Source: CAZFZT01 sp964523675 (lineage in GTDB: Bacteria; Planctomycetota; Phycisphaerae; Phycisphaerales; SM1A02). From it: a stretch of DNA of 38,386 nucleotides. The DNA lies in the NCBI GenBank assembly GCA_964523675.1, contig CAZFZT010000025.1, positions 1-38,386 on the forward strand, given 5' to 3'. Below, one piece after another: positions 7,629-15,775 of this stretch (its first letter is position 1; every line of letters starts with the position of its first letter). Under the pieces are notes generated by a model. It was not told the DNA's origin. It saw nothing but the letters and a program-made list of their open reading frames with translations, and did not search any database. Both the position numbers and the translations under genes were made by a program.

Positions 7629-8312
7629 TTAGTCAACGTCATCCTGCTGCGCGGGTGGCGGCTCCGGAAGCCGCTGCTCGCCTGGCGGAAATGAAAAGTC
7701 GCCTCGCTCATCATCCAACACGACAATGTACCCCCATTTCGGCTGGAGGCCGTCTGCGAACAAGACCAGTCGCGCCTCGGCCTGCACCAATCGGCGATCA
7801 AAATGCAAGACGTAAGGAATGACATCGCTCAGCCGCCCCGGTTCCGGATCAGGACGAAAGGTGTCCTGCTGGATGCGCTCAAACCTGCCGTAGCGCGTTG
7901 AAAGCTCGTTGAGAAATCGCAGCGCCTCGGCGTCGGCTGCGCTCGCGCCCGGCTCAGTGAAGCCCGCCTTGAACGAAGCAATATCGCCAGCCAACCCAGC
8001 CCGTAACTCGTCCTGCGGGCCGTTGAGCATCCGCTGGCGCCCCTCCGCGTTCCACCAGATTGCAGCGCTGATCCAGAAGATGACGCCGACAAGGCCAAGC
8101 GCGATGCCGCTCATGGCCAGGCGCATGCCTCCGGTGCCGGGCGTGCTGCGAATGTGAGCGACGGCCTTGAGGCCCAGGAGCGGTGCGATGAGCGCGAGAA
8201 GCGGACACGCGATGCCGATCGCGCAGATGAGCGAAGCGATCGCCCATCCGCTCGTTCGCTCTGGTGGCAGCGCATCAGCCGCGGCGCTGCGTTCATCACT
8301 CAATCCAGCCAT
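7629..8312 (-). CDS. DUF4190-type membrane protein, second of a tandem pair
   Basis: This 227-residue protein of unknown function has two predicted membrane helices near the N-terminus (about 24-48 and 67-87). They are joined by a short loop with GLKAVAHIRSTPGTGGMRLA, the usual pattern of DUF4190-like proteins (helix, G-x-x-A-x-x-I, small loop, helix). A C-terminal soluble domain of about 130 residues follows, ending in a Pro/Gln/Asp-rich tail. It has the same architecture as the preceding gene and matches it in places (FLNELSTRYG versus FFNELESRYG), so the two are paralogues. Its ATG overlaps the previous stop by 1 nt (TAATG), so translation is probably coupled. Confidence 0.7.
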   Translation of the reverse strand: MAGLSDERSAAADALPPERTSGWAIASLICAIGIACPLLALIAPLLGLKAVAHIRSTPGTGGMRLAMSGIALGLVGVIFWISAAIWWNAEGRQRMLNGPQDELRAGLAGDIASFKAGFTEPGASAADAEALRFLNELSTRYGRFERIQQDTFRPDPEPGRLSDVIPYVLHFDRRLVQAEARLVLFADGLQPKWGYIVVLDDERGDFSFPPGEQRLPEPPPAQQDDVD

Positions 8313-9019
8313 TATGGCTCGTCCGCAGGTGGCTCGGCTGCGCCCCCCGGCTGAGAAGGTGATGAAGGAGGCGGGAACTCCAGATCGCCTCGATCAGGAT
8401 CGAGTACACGGATGGCGTGCATATCCATCGGGAACAATTCACCGGTATCTTCATCAACGATCACCAAATCGGCCTCCATTTCGACGGTCGCATTCGTGAA
8501 CGTCACGCGGTAAAGCCCGGTGTACACCGGTTGACCCGGCTGCTGGCGATCGCCGATGTATTGCGCTGAAACGAAATCGCCATAGCGGCTCTCAAGCTCG
8601 TTGAAGAACGCTTCGACCTCCTCGTCGGTTGCAGTCGCACCGGCTCCGCGGAACGTGGCACGGAACGCCATGGGATCATCTGCGGCGGCAGCTCGAAGCG
8701 CTGGCGAAGGGCCTTCCATGATCGGTCCTGAGAACGTGCGATACATCCAGACGCCCGCTGCGACTTGCACGATGAGAAAGATGAGGCCGATCAGAATCGC
8801 GGCCATCGCCAAGCCACGTCCCCTGACATTCGAGCCGACTCGAATCGTTGCGACGCCCACGATGCCAAGAATCACACCGATCACGGCTGTGATCGCACCG
8901 CAACACGGCACAATTCCAAGGATGCTCAGAACGAGCGCCGTGATTGCCATTCCGCTGGTTCGCGGCCGTTCACCTGGATCTTCACCAAGGTATGGTTGTT
9001 CTGCGTCAAAGGTCGTCAT
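8312..9019 (-). CDS. DUF4190-type membrane protein, first of a tandem pair
   Basis: The 235-residue protein begins with an acidic cytoplasmic segment, then two membrane helices (about 22-58 and 68-92) flanking the DUF4190-like loop GIVGVATIRVG...GRGLAMAAILIG. A soluble domain (about 105-215) follows, with repeated Asp/Glu-rich strands, and a Pro/Ser-rich tail. A clear AAGGAG (9034-9029) stands 9 nt before the ATG, with a -10-like TAGGAT (9055-9050) further upstream, so this gene probably starts the two-gene unit. Function unknown; the soluble domain resembles that of its downstream neighbour but no family I can name. Confidence 0.72.
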   Translation of the reverse strand: MTTFDAEQPYLGEDPGERPRTSGMAITALVLSILGIVPCCGAITAVIGVILGIVGVATIRVGSNVRGRGLAMAAILIGLIFLIVQVAAGVWMYRTFSGPIMEGPSPALRAAAADDPMAFRATFRGAGATATDEEVEAFFNELESRYGDFVSAQYIGDRQQPGQPVYTGLYRVTFTNATVEMEADLVIVDEDTGELFPMDMHAIRVLDPDRGDLEFPPPSSPSQPGGAAEPPADEP

Positions 9020-9049
9020 TGGGGCGTGCTCCTTGTAGAAGGTCGGCTC

Positions 9050-9055
9050 ATCCTA
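9050..9055 (-). promoter_or_regulatory. Candidate -10 element for the DUF4190 pair
   Basis: TAGGAT on the minus strand, about 30 nt upstream of ATG 9019. The predicted short leader carries AAGGAG at 9034-9029. No convincing -35 element is visible. Prediction only. Confidence 0.3.
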
Positions 9056-9152
9056 CCAGATGAAAGCCGCACGTTCCAAAGGCCCCCGCTCAGCAGGCCG
9101 GCTGCCCTTCCACCCCCAATCGAGTTTGAAGCACGAAGTACCATATCGTCCA

Positions 9153-10363
9153 ATGAACTTCGCCAAGGATGGCTTCGCCGGCAAACGCGTCACCGTCATG
9201 GGTCTCGGCCGCTTCGGTGGCGGTGCGGGCGCGGTGCGCTGGCTGTGTTCGCAAGGCGCTCGCGTCCTGCTGACCGATCTGCAATCCGAGGCCGCTCTTG
9301 CGAAGCCGATTCAAGATATCGCCGACCTTGTCGAGTCTGGAGCAGTGATGCTGCGGCTCGGCGAGCATCGTATCGCCGACTTCTCGCCGCTACATTGCGA
9401 TCTTGTGGTCGCCAACCCGGCCGTGCCGCAGCCGTGGAAGAACGAATACCTGCTTGCTGCGCAGGGTGCCGGAGTTCCGGTCACAACCGAAATTCGCTTG
9501 CTGGTTGAGCGGCTCAATCGGCAGCGCACCATCGGCGTCACCGGCACGGCCGGCAAATCGACAACGGCGGCGATGATTCATCTTGTCCTGACGCGACTGG
9601 CGGAGATTGTGCCTGACCAGGAGCCGATAGCCGACGGCCGACAGCCGGTCTCCCATCTCGGCGGCAACATCGGCGGCTCGCTGCTCGGTTCGCTCGATTC
9701 GATCCAGCATGACAACTGGGTCGTCCTCGAACTCTCCAGCGCAATGCTGCACTGGCTCGGCGAGACGGGCGCGAATCCAGTTTTCTCCGGCTGGTCGCCG
9801 CACATCGNNNNNNNNNNNNNNNNNNNNNNNNNNNNNNNNNNNNNNNNNNNNNNNNNNNNNNNNNNNNNNNNNNNNNNNNNNNNNNNNNNNNNNNNNNNNN
9901 NNNNNNNGGTTTGCCGCATCGCCTGCAACTCGTCGCCGAGCACCGCGGCATGCGCTTCTTCAGCGATTCCAAATCAACCACACCCGAGGCGACACTGCGT
10001 GCCTTGAAGTCGTTCGACGATCCAACTGCGATTCACCTTATTGCCGGCGGTTACGACAAGAAGGTTGACCTCTCGGCACTGGCTGCGGCATCGGACGAGT
10101 TGGCCGCGCTCTACACGATCGGCGCGACCGGCGCTGCGCTCGCCAGCGCATCGTCTCGAGCCATCTATTGCCAGACGCTTGAACGCGCTGTTGAGCGCGC
10201 GGTGAACGCGATGCGATCAGGTGACATTCTGCTGCTGAGCCCCGGCTGCGCCAGTTGGGATCAATTCACGAACTACGAAGAGCGCGGCGAGACGTTTGCG
10301 CGGCTGGTTGCACAAGCCACCGGCTACCGCCGCCGAATGTCCGAACGATCTCGCTCCTCTTGA
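9153..10363 (+). CDS. murD: UDP-N-acetylmuramoylalanine-D-glutamate ligase, interrupted by a sequence gap
   Basis: MurD adds D-glutamate to UDP-MurNAc-L-Ala in the cytoplasmic phase of peptidoglycan synthesis. Before the gap are the Rossmann-like N-domain (VTVMGLGRFGGGAGAVRWL, ANPAVPQPW) and the ATP-binding loop GVTGTAGKSTTAAMIH, then LELSSAMLHWL. After the gap come GLPHRLQLVAEHRGMRFFSDSK, STTPEAT, the Mur ligase C-domain with IAGGYDKK, and LLSPGCASWDQF. The segments before and after the gap are in different reading frames, so the 100 Ns are a placeholder. Roughly 130 residues of the central domain should be missing by comparison with E. coli MurD. ATG 9153 is chosen because the N-domain begins directly after it. 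The 3' end overlaps the convergent neighbour by 40 bp. Confidence 0.9.
9808..9907. other. Assembly gap, exactly 100 N
   Basis: One hundred consecutive Ns within murD. The round number and the frame change across it indicate a scaffold gap of unknown true length rather than a measured one. Confidence 0.98.
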
Positions 10364-12333
10364 AGGCGCTGCTCTTCGATGCGGCGTCGCTCGGCATCGC
10401 GAATCCGATACGCAGCCATGCCCGGCGGCTCGGGGAACAACTGTTCGAGCGCATATCGCCTGCTCAGTGGATTGGAACGGAACTGCCTGGCGATGGCAGG
10501 ACGCAACTGGTCGTAGACCATGCGGCGGGCCTCAGTCCCTTCGTTGTTGATTTGGACATCTTCAATCTGCCGCCAGATCGTCAGCCGCTCGTGCAATGGT
10601 ACGGATGGATCTGCCATGAGCAGCAACAGCGCCGTCGGCAGACTGTCCCTCAAGTCGCCGATCAGCTCGCTCATGCGACCGCGACCGAATTTATTGACGA
10701 AATCGTTGTACCGATTCCCTTGAAAGAACTCGGTAACGGAGTCAGCAAACCGGAGCGCCTGTTCGTAGACTTCCGGCCGGTTTTGGCCCACACCGACGCG
10801 CAGCGCGTAGCGCAGTGATGCGGCGACTTCACTCGGCGCAAGGTGGGGCTGGAATGCGTACTGATCCTGAATCTGCTCGCGCACGAAGACATCAAGCGGC
10901 AGTTTGTAGGTCCACGTCGCACCCATGGGTCCGTGCAGTTGTCCAGTTCCGTATAACTCGTCGAGCCGGTCCATGAACTTCTGCGCCTCGGCCCATTCGC
11001 CGGAGCGATAGAGTTCCCGAATGGCGGAGCCCATGAAGTTCTGCATGAAGGTGATGAACGTTTCACCGCCCCCGCCACGCGTGTTGTAGTGTTTCGAGTA
11101 AGCCAGTTCCCACTCGCGCATGATGGTGTCAATCCATCGCGGCTCTGGAAACCGTGCAGGCAGTTCGCTTGAGAACGGGTCGAAGGAAATGCGGCCCCAC
11201 CGCGCGAGCGCCTGCATGGATTGCAGGCGGATACGGTCATTGTTCAAGATTCGATAGACTTCTTCCTGCCCCCAGGCGCGGACGCGCGCCTCGCCAAGTT
11301 CCATGCCGCGCGTTGACCAGTAGAGCGCATGTGCCTCGCCATGCCGCCAATCGAGCGGGCCGTACTCGACGGTGAAGCGATGCATGAGGTGGGGATCCAT
11401 GTTGTATTCGTCCTTGAGGACGCGTTTTCGCACATGGAGGATCAGCGTCTTCCAGACATCATGGAGTTCCGGATCACTCGCAAGATCGTCAAAGATCACA
11501 AAGAGCGGCCGGGTGCGCCGAAACTCTTCCTCATAGCCGAGCAGCTGCGCCACCGCTGAATGCTCCTTCACGGCCTGCCATTCTGCATAGGTGCGCAGGA
11601 AGCGGAAGTTGAGGTCGAACGTCTCGCCCGTCTGCTGGAACGGCGCCAGCTCCTCCTTGAGCCGATCGACCAGCGCCAATACGCCGGGCGTTCGCCGCTC
11701 CGCTTCGCCCAGCGATTCGGGCGCATCGGCGATCTCCTTGATCCATGCGATGCGATTTTCGTAGTCGTCGGGCGGCTGACCCAGCAGGTAGTGCCATTCA
11801 CGGCAGAATTCGGTCTTGTAGTACAGATGCGCATCGTCAGCGACACCTTCAATCTTGTGCGCAAACCACCATGCGAGCTCGCGATGAAGATTCAGATCGT
11901 TCGGGTTGTAGCGCATGCCCTTGTTGCGCACAAGCCGGATGCCCGCGTTCACCCATTCCCACCGCTCCTGCTCCGTATGCGTGGCGACAGAAATGTTGTA
12001 CGCCATGTTATGACCATGAAACGCCCAGACGGAGGCGAAACGTGGCTGGAGGCGCGTGATGAGATCGGTGTCCGCCATCACCTCGAAGAACAGCCCCTTT
12101 TCCTTGTTCAAGTGGACCTTGATCCAGAGGTAATCGACGATCAAACCGCGCAGCGCGCCGATGGCCGTTCCGATGGCCACGATCGGCGGAGCGCCGTCCA
12201 CGGACACATCGGTGTAGCGCAGCGAATGCTCATCCGACAGACGCAGCAGTCGCGGCAGCACAGTGCCCGCCCCGCCAAGCGAGGCGATTAAGACGACGGC
12301 TGCAATGATCTGGATCACTCGATCTCGCGTCAT
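10324..12333 (-). CDS. Membrane-anchored protein of unknown function in an ABC-2 export operon
   Basis: I do not recognise a named family for this 669-residue protein. An N-terminal helix (about 8-30, IIAAVVLIASLGGAGTVLP) acts as anchor or uncleaved signal, and a second hydrophobic stretch (about 50-72) follows. The remainder is soluble, helical and rich in Trp, Tyr and Arg. The segment LITRLQPRFASVWAFHGHNM reads like a TPR-type helix pair, and more helical pairs seem to follow. The last 30 residues are highly charged. The start lies 3 nt after the permease stop, so it is very probably co-transcribed with the ABC ATPase and permease upstream. It may be an accessory or substrate-handling subunit. 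Its 3' end overlaps murD by 40 bp. Confidence 0.75.
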   Translation of the reverse strand: MTRDRVIQIIAAVVLIASLGGAGTVLPRLLRLSDEHSLRYTDVSVDGAPPIVAIGTAIGALRGLIVDYLWIKVHLNKEKGLFFEVMADTDLITRLQPRFASVWAFHGHNMAYNISVATHTEQERWEWVNAGIRLVRNKGMRYNPNDLNLHRELAWWFAHKIEGVADDAHLYYKTEFCREWHYLLGQPPDDYENRIAWIKEIADAPESLGEAERRTPGVLALVDRLKEELAPFQQTGETFDLNFRFLRTYAEWQAVKEHSAVAQLLGYEEEFRRTRPLFVIFDDLASDPELHDVWKTLILHVRKRVLKDEYNMDPHLMHRFTVEYGPLDWRHGEAHALYWSTRGMELGEARVRAWGQEEVYRILNNDRIRLQSMQALARWGRISFDPFSSELPARFPEPRWIDTIMREWELAYSKHYNTRGGGGETFITFMQNFMGSAIRELYRSGEWAEAQKFMDRLDELYGTGQLHGPMGATWTYKLPLDVFVREQIQDQYAFQPHLAPSEVAASLRYALRVGVGQNRPEVYEQALRFADSVTEFFQGNRYNDFVNKFGRGRMSELIGDLRDSLPTALLLLMADPSVPLHERLTIWRQIEDVQINNEGTEARRMVYDQLRPAIARQFRSNPLSRRYALEQLFPEPPGMAAYRIRDAERRRIEEQRLQEERDRSDIRRR

Positions 12334-12336
12334 GGA

Positions 12337-14412
12337 TCAACCCTCACCACTGTAGATTGCAAGTTGACGAGAACGAATCACCGTGTACCCGATGACCAGC
12401 GCAGCGCCCGACCATACTCCGCCAAGCACAAGAACGCCCCAGACGACGCGATACCATGGAATGAGTTTCCCCTCGACGAGATCCTGCGTGGGACTGAACT
12501 CACCGAACGCGCCCAGCGTGAACACGAGGCCCTTCCCAAGCAGCGTAATGAACGACTGCCACAACCACAGCACGGCCGCACCGAGATCGGACCAATCCAC
12601 AAACTGTGCATCCATCGGCTCGTAGATGTCGATCGCCATGGCCAGGAACGGTCCGAGACTTCCTCCAATGAAGATGGTGAACGAAAGCAGGCACGCCACT
12701 GGGAAGCTCAGGAACGTCGAGCATGCGATGCCAAGCATCGACAGGAACGAAAGCTTGATCAGGGCAATGAGGATCGCGCGGAAGAAGTTGCCTTCAAAGT
12801 TGGCCACCTTGTACAGAACCTCGAAGTCCTTCTCCTCAAAGTTGATGAAGCCATACCCCTGATTCGGTGGCGGCTCGTAGAGGTTGACGATGGTGACAGC
12901 CATGGTGCCGTCCTCGCGCACCATGTCCGGCCCGACCATGACGACATGCGACATGGTTGGGACGTAGTCGCGCACATGGGCGGTGCTGGCATCGCCGTTG
13001 AACACAAAGCCGACGGGGTAGTTCTCATGCTCATCACTTCTCAGGATGAAGAAGCGGTAACGGAGTGTGATCGCTGCGTTCGCCCGCCGGGCATCCTGCA
13101 GACCCTCAAAGACATAGGTGCGCTCCCCCATCGCGGGAACTGTGCGCTGCGCCGCAGAGAAGCCCTTGATCAAATCATCCGCAATCCGTCTCCGTGTCGC
13201 AAGCGGAACCTCGTCCATCTGCGACAGTTCCGGATCATTCTCCACATATTGATCGATGCGCGCCCGCAACTGCTCCTGCGTCATGCGTTGGTACGTCGGC
13301 TTCCGCGCCGCGCGGGCCACCAGCACCTCACTGTCGACCTGCACACGATCAAGGTAGCCCTCGATCCCCGGCGCGACCGGCGTTGTGCGGAGATACTGGA
13401 TGAAGGTGAACGTGGCCACGCCCGCAACGAGCAGAAGAATGAGATTCACCGTCACAACGCCGAGCCACTTTCCAACGAGGTAGTTCCATCGGGAGAGCGG
13501 TTTCGTGACAAGATGCCAGATCTGCTTATCGCGAATCTCAAAGGCAACGGTCGCGCATGAAAGCAGCAGTGTCATGATCGCTGCAATGACAAATGTGAAC
13601 CCGACGCTGCGGCTGATGAACGTTTGAATGCGGTAGCGCAGCGGCGCCTCGGGGTCGAGGAAGATCGGCAACAGCGGGAGCGTAATCAACAGCAGCACGA
13701 TGAACAGGAGCGACAGCTTGCTGCGCGACGCTTCCTTGATGACCGTATGCGCGACGGCCAGAATCTGATTGGGACGTTCGAACAGGAGAAGCGCTGTGCG
13801 CGTCAGCAGGACGTAGGTGAACGTCAACAGGCCGATCCCGCTGAACGCGAGGATCGCTCCTTGATAACCATCAAACCAGCCGCGGCTCCCGAGGAACCAA
13901 CTGATCCCCACGGGAATCGCTGTCGCAAGCAGCGTCAGGATGAACGGGACCGTGATGTTCATCCACACGATAAGAAGCGCCCAAGCAGAGAAGACGCCCG
14001 CCAGGAGCCATGTCGTGTTGGGCTGGCTGAGCAGCCAGTCGGGCGCCCAGCGCGGCACCTGATCGCGCAGCAAATCATTCACGAGAATCGGAAGCGCTGC
14101 GATGTTGCCCTGCTCGTCGAACATGTCCTGCGGCGTCCGCGCGAACTGAAAGGTGCGGTACGTCCTGCCATTCACCGTCACCGCGCCGTTTTCACGCAGG
14201 GAAACAGCATGTTCGTCGCGGCGTTCAAGATTCTGGTTGTGCAGCGCGGTGTAAAGCGTCTGACGCTGTCGATCGAGCGAATAACTCTTATAGATCAGTG
14301 AGCCGAAAAACCCGCCGCATGCCAGCAGAACAATCACTGACGCAATGATCTGAAACCATCGCGTTCGCTGGAGCAGGTCAAACCGGCGGTAGTTGTGAAC
14401 GAGGACGTTCAT
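12337..14412 (-). CDS. ABC-2 type transporter permease
   Basis: The 691-residue membrane protein has a first helix at about residues 20-45, an extracytoplasmic segment, a cluster of helices (about 125-215), a central helix pair around LSLLFIVLLLITLPLLPIFL and further helices, then a large extracytoplasmic domain (about 350-540) and a C-terminal helix bundle. The conserved ABC-2 segment is CATVAFEIRDKQIWHLVTKP followed by LSRWNYLVGKWLGV, resembling the equivalent part of the permease at 21071-22210. It follows the ATPase gene and precedes the 669-residue partner by 3 nt, so the three likely form one exporter. Start set at ATG 14412; an in-frame TTG two codons upstream is possible. Substrate unknown. 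Confidence 0.85.
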   Translation of the reverse strand: MNVLVHNYRRFDLLQRTRWFQIIASVIVLLACGGFFGSLIYKSYSLDRQRQTLYTALHNQNLERRDEHAVSLRENGAVTVNGRTYRTFQFARTPQDMFDEQGNIAALPILVNDLLRDQVPRWAPDWLLSQPNTTWLLAGVFSAWALLIVWMNITVPFILTLLATAIPVGISWFLGSRGWFDGYQGAILAFSGIGLLTFTYVLLTRTALLLFERPNQILAVAHTVIKEASRSKLSLLFIVLLLITLPLLPIFLDPEAPLRYRIQTFISRSVGFTFVIAAIMTLLLSCATVAFEIRDKQIWHLVTKPLSRWNYLVGKWLGVVTVNLILLLVAGVATFTFIQYLRTTPVAPGIEGYLDRVQVDSEVLVARAARKPTYQRMTQEQLRARIDQYVENDPELSQMDEVPLATRRRIADDLIKGFSAAQRTVPAMGERTYVFEGLQDARRANAAITLRYRFFILRSDEHENYPVGFVFNGDASTAHVRDYVPTMSHVVMVGPDMVREDGTMAVTIVNLYEPPPNQGYGFINFEEKDFEVLYKVANFEGNFFRAILIALIKLSFLSMLGIACSTFLSFPVACLLSFTIFIGGSLGPFLAMAIDIYEPMDAQFVDWSDLGAAVLWLWQSFITLLGKGLVFTLGAFGEFSPTQDLVEGKLIPWYRVVWGVLVLGGVWSGAALVIGYTVIRSRQLAIYSGEG

Positions 14413-14451
14413 CGTCAAAGGCAGTCAGCGTCAGATCAATCCAAGAGACCC

Positions 14452-15642
14452 TTACCGCTTGTCCTTCTCCTCGCCGCCTCCAAGAAGCGATTCGATGACG
14501 GAGCGGTCGATGTGCTCCTTCGCTTTCTCCTCTTGAGCGCGTTGGACGGGAACGGAGGATTCGGATTCACGAACAAGGTCGTCGAGCAACTCCTTTCGCG
14601 GCCCGGTGTCTTCCACCGATCGCTGCACGGCCTCGACGGGACGAGCCAATTGGTCCTGATCGTCGCGCATGAGATGATCGATGAGGCGCTCGCCCTCGGC
14701 ATCCTCAACTCCTTCACCACGGAGGAACGCAGCCGTGCGCCCGCCATCCAGTGCCCCGGATGTCGCCACCTGTTCGCGCCGGGCCTGCTCCACTATCTCC
14801 ATGAATAGCTGTTCGAGCTTCTGTCGCGGCGCATGAACCCGCTCGATGGCTTTGCCCTCACACTCCTGAAGCAGTCGCTCGATTCGCGAGATCGTTTCAC
14901 TCTGCAGTCTTGGTGTTTCAATGACGGTGCGCTCGGTGTCGCTAAGCAGTTCTTCGACTGTGCCTTGCGCACGAATCTTGCCGCCGTAAAGCACCACCAT
15001 GCGATCACAAACATCTTCAACATCAGCGAGCAAGTGAGAGGAGAGGAGGATCGTCTTCCCTCGCTTCCCAAGATCGAGGATGAGATCCTTCACCTGCCGC
15101 GTTCCGATGGGATCGAGTCCGGAAGTGGGCTCGTCGAGGATGAGAAACTGCGGGTCATTGATGAGCGCTTGCGCGATGCCGATGCGCCGCGTCATCCCCT
15201 TGGAGAACTCGCCAATCGCCCGGTGCGCCACCTGCGTCAGGCCGACCATTTCAAGCAGCTCATCAGTCCGGCGGCGACGTGTGCGGCGATCGAGGCCGAA
15301 GAGCTTGCCGTAATAATCCAGCGTTTCGCGCGGATTGAGAAAACGGTAAAGATACGACTCTTCAGGGAGAAATCCAATGTGCTTCTTGACGGCGACATCA
15401 GTTGGAAGCCGCCCGAACACGGAGAGGCGGCCGCTCGTTTTGTGCAGAAGCCCCAGGATCATTTTGATGATCGTGCTCTTGCCCGAGCCGTTGGGGCCGA
15501 GCAGGCCGAAGATCTCATCGGCATGAATCTCAAAGTCAACGTGATCGACCGCGCGCGCCTTGGTGCGCATCCAGAAGTCCTTGAAGACCTTGGTGAGACC
15601 GACTGCTTCGACGATGACCTGACCTGATGGTGCTTGACGCAT
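14452..15642 (-). CDS. ABC-2 type transporter ATP-binding protein
   Basis: This 396-residue ATPase has Walker A GLLGPNGSGKSTIIKMILGL, the loop FLPEESYLYRFLNPRETL, the signature EFSKGMTRRIGIAQALINDP, Walker B FLILDEPTSGLDPIG and H-loop LSSHLLADVEDVCDRM, typical of the NatA/CcmA branch that pairs with ABC-2 permeases. After the core (about 1-240) comes an unusually long charged tail of about 150 residues, rich in Glu, Arg and Gln and probably helical. The permease gene follows 39 nt after its stop. The upstream neighbour on the same strand is the last SPFH gene, 133 bp away. No clear Shine-Dalgarno precedes the ATG. Confidence 0.9.
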   Translation of the reverse strand: MRQAPSGQVIVEAVGLTKVFKDFWMRTKARAVDHVDFEIHADEIFGLLGPNGSGKSTIIKMILGLLHKTSGRLSVFGRLPTDVAVKKHIGFLPEESYLYRFLNPRETLDYYGKLFGLDRRTRRRRTDELLEMVGLTQVAHRAIGEFSKGMTRRIGIAQALINDPQFLILDEPTSGLDPIGTRQVKDLILDLGKRGKTILLSSHLLADVEDVCDRMVVLYGGKIRAQGTVEELLSDTERTVIETPRLQSETISRIERLLQECEGKAIERVHAPRQKLEQLFMEIVEQARREQVATSGALDGGRTAAFLRGEGVEDAEGERLIDHLMRDDQDQLARPVEAVQRSVEDTGPRKELLDDLVRESESSVPVQRAQEEKAKEHIDRSVIESLLGGGEEKDKR

Positions 15643-15775
15643 AAAAGTGCTCGCTTTGCAAGAGCCGGCTCATCGCTGTTACGCGATGGCCCGGGAGAGA
15701 GCAGTGAGTCGATGGGATGATCTATTCATTCTGGGGGCTGGAAAGTCATCATGGTGAGGCCACGGCAGCTCGATG

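Noticed and set aside
12364..13560. A 398-codon plus-strand frame
   Set aside because: It lies wholly opposite the ABC-2 permease and reads as low-complexity Arg/His/Glu-rich sequence, typical of a GC-rich antisense frame.
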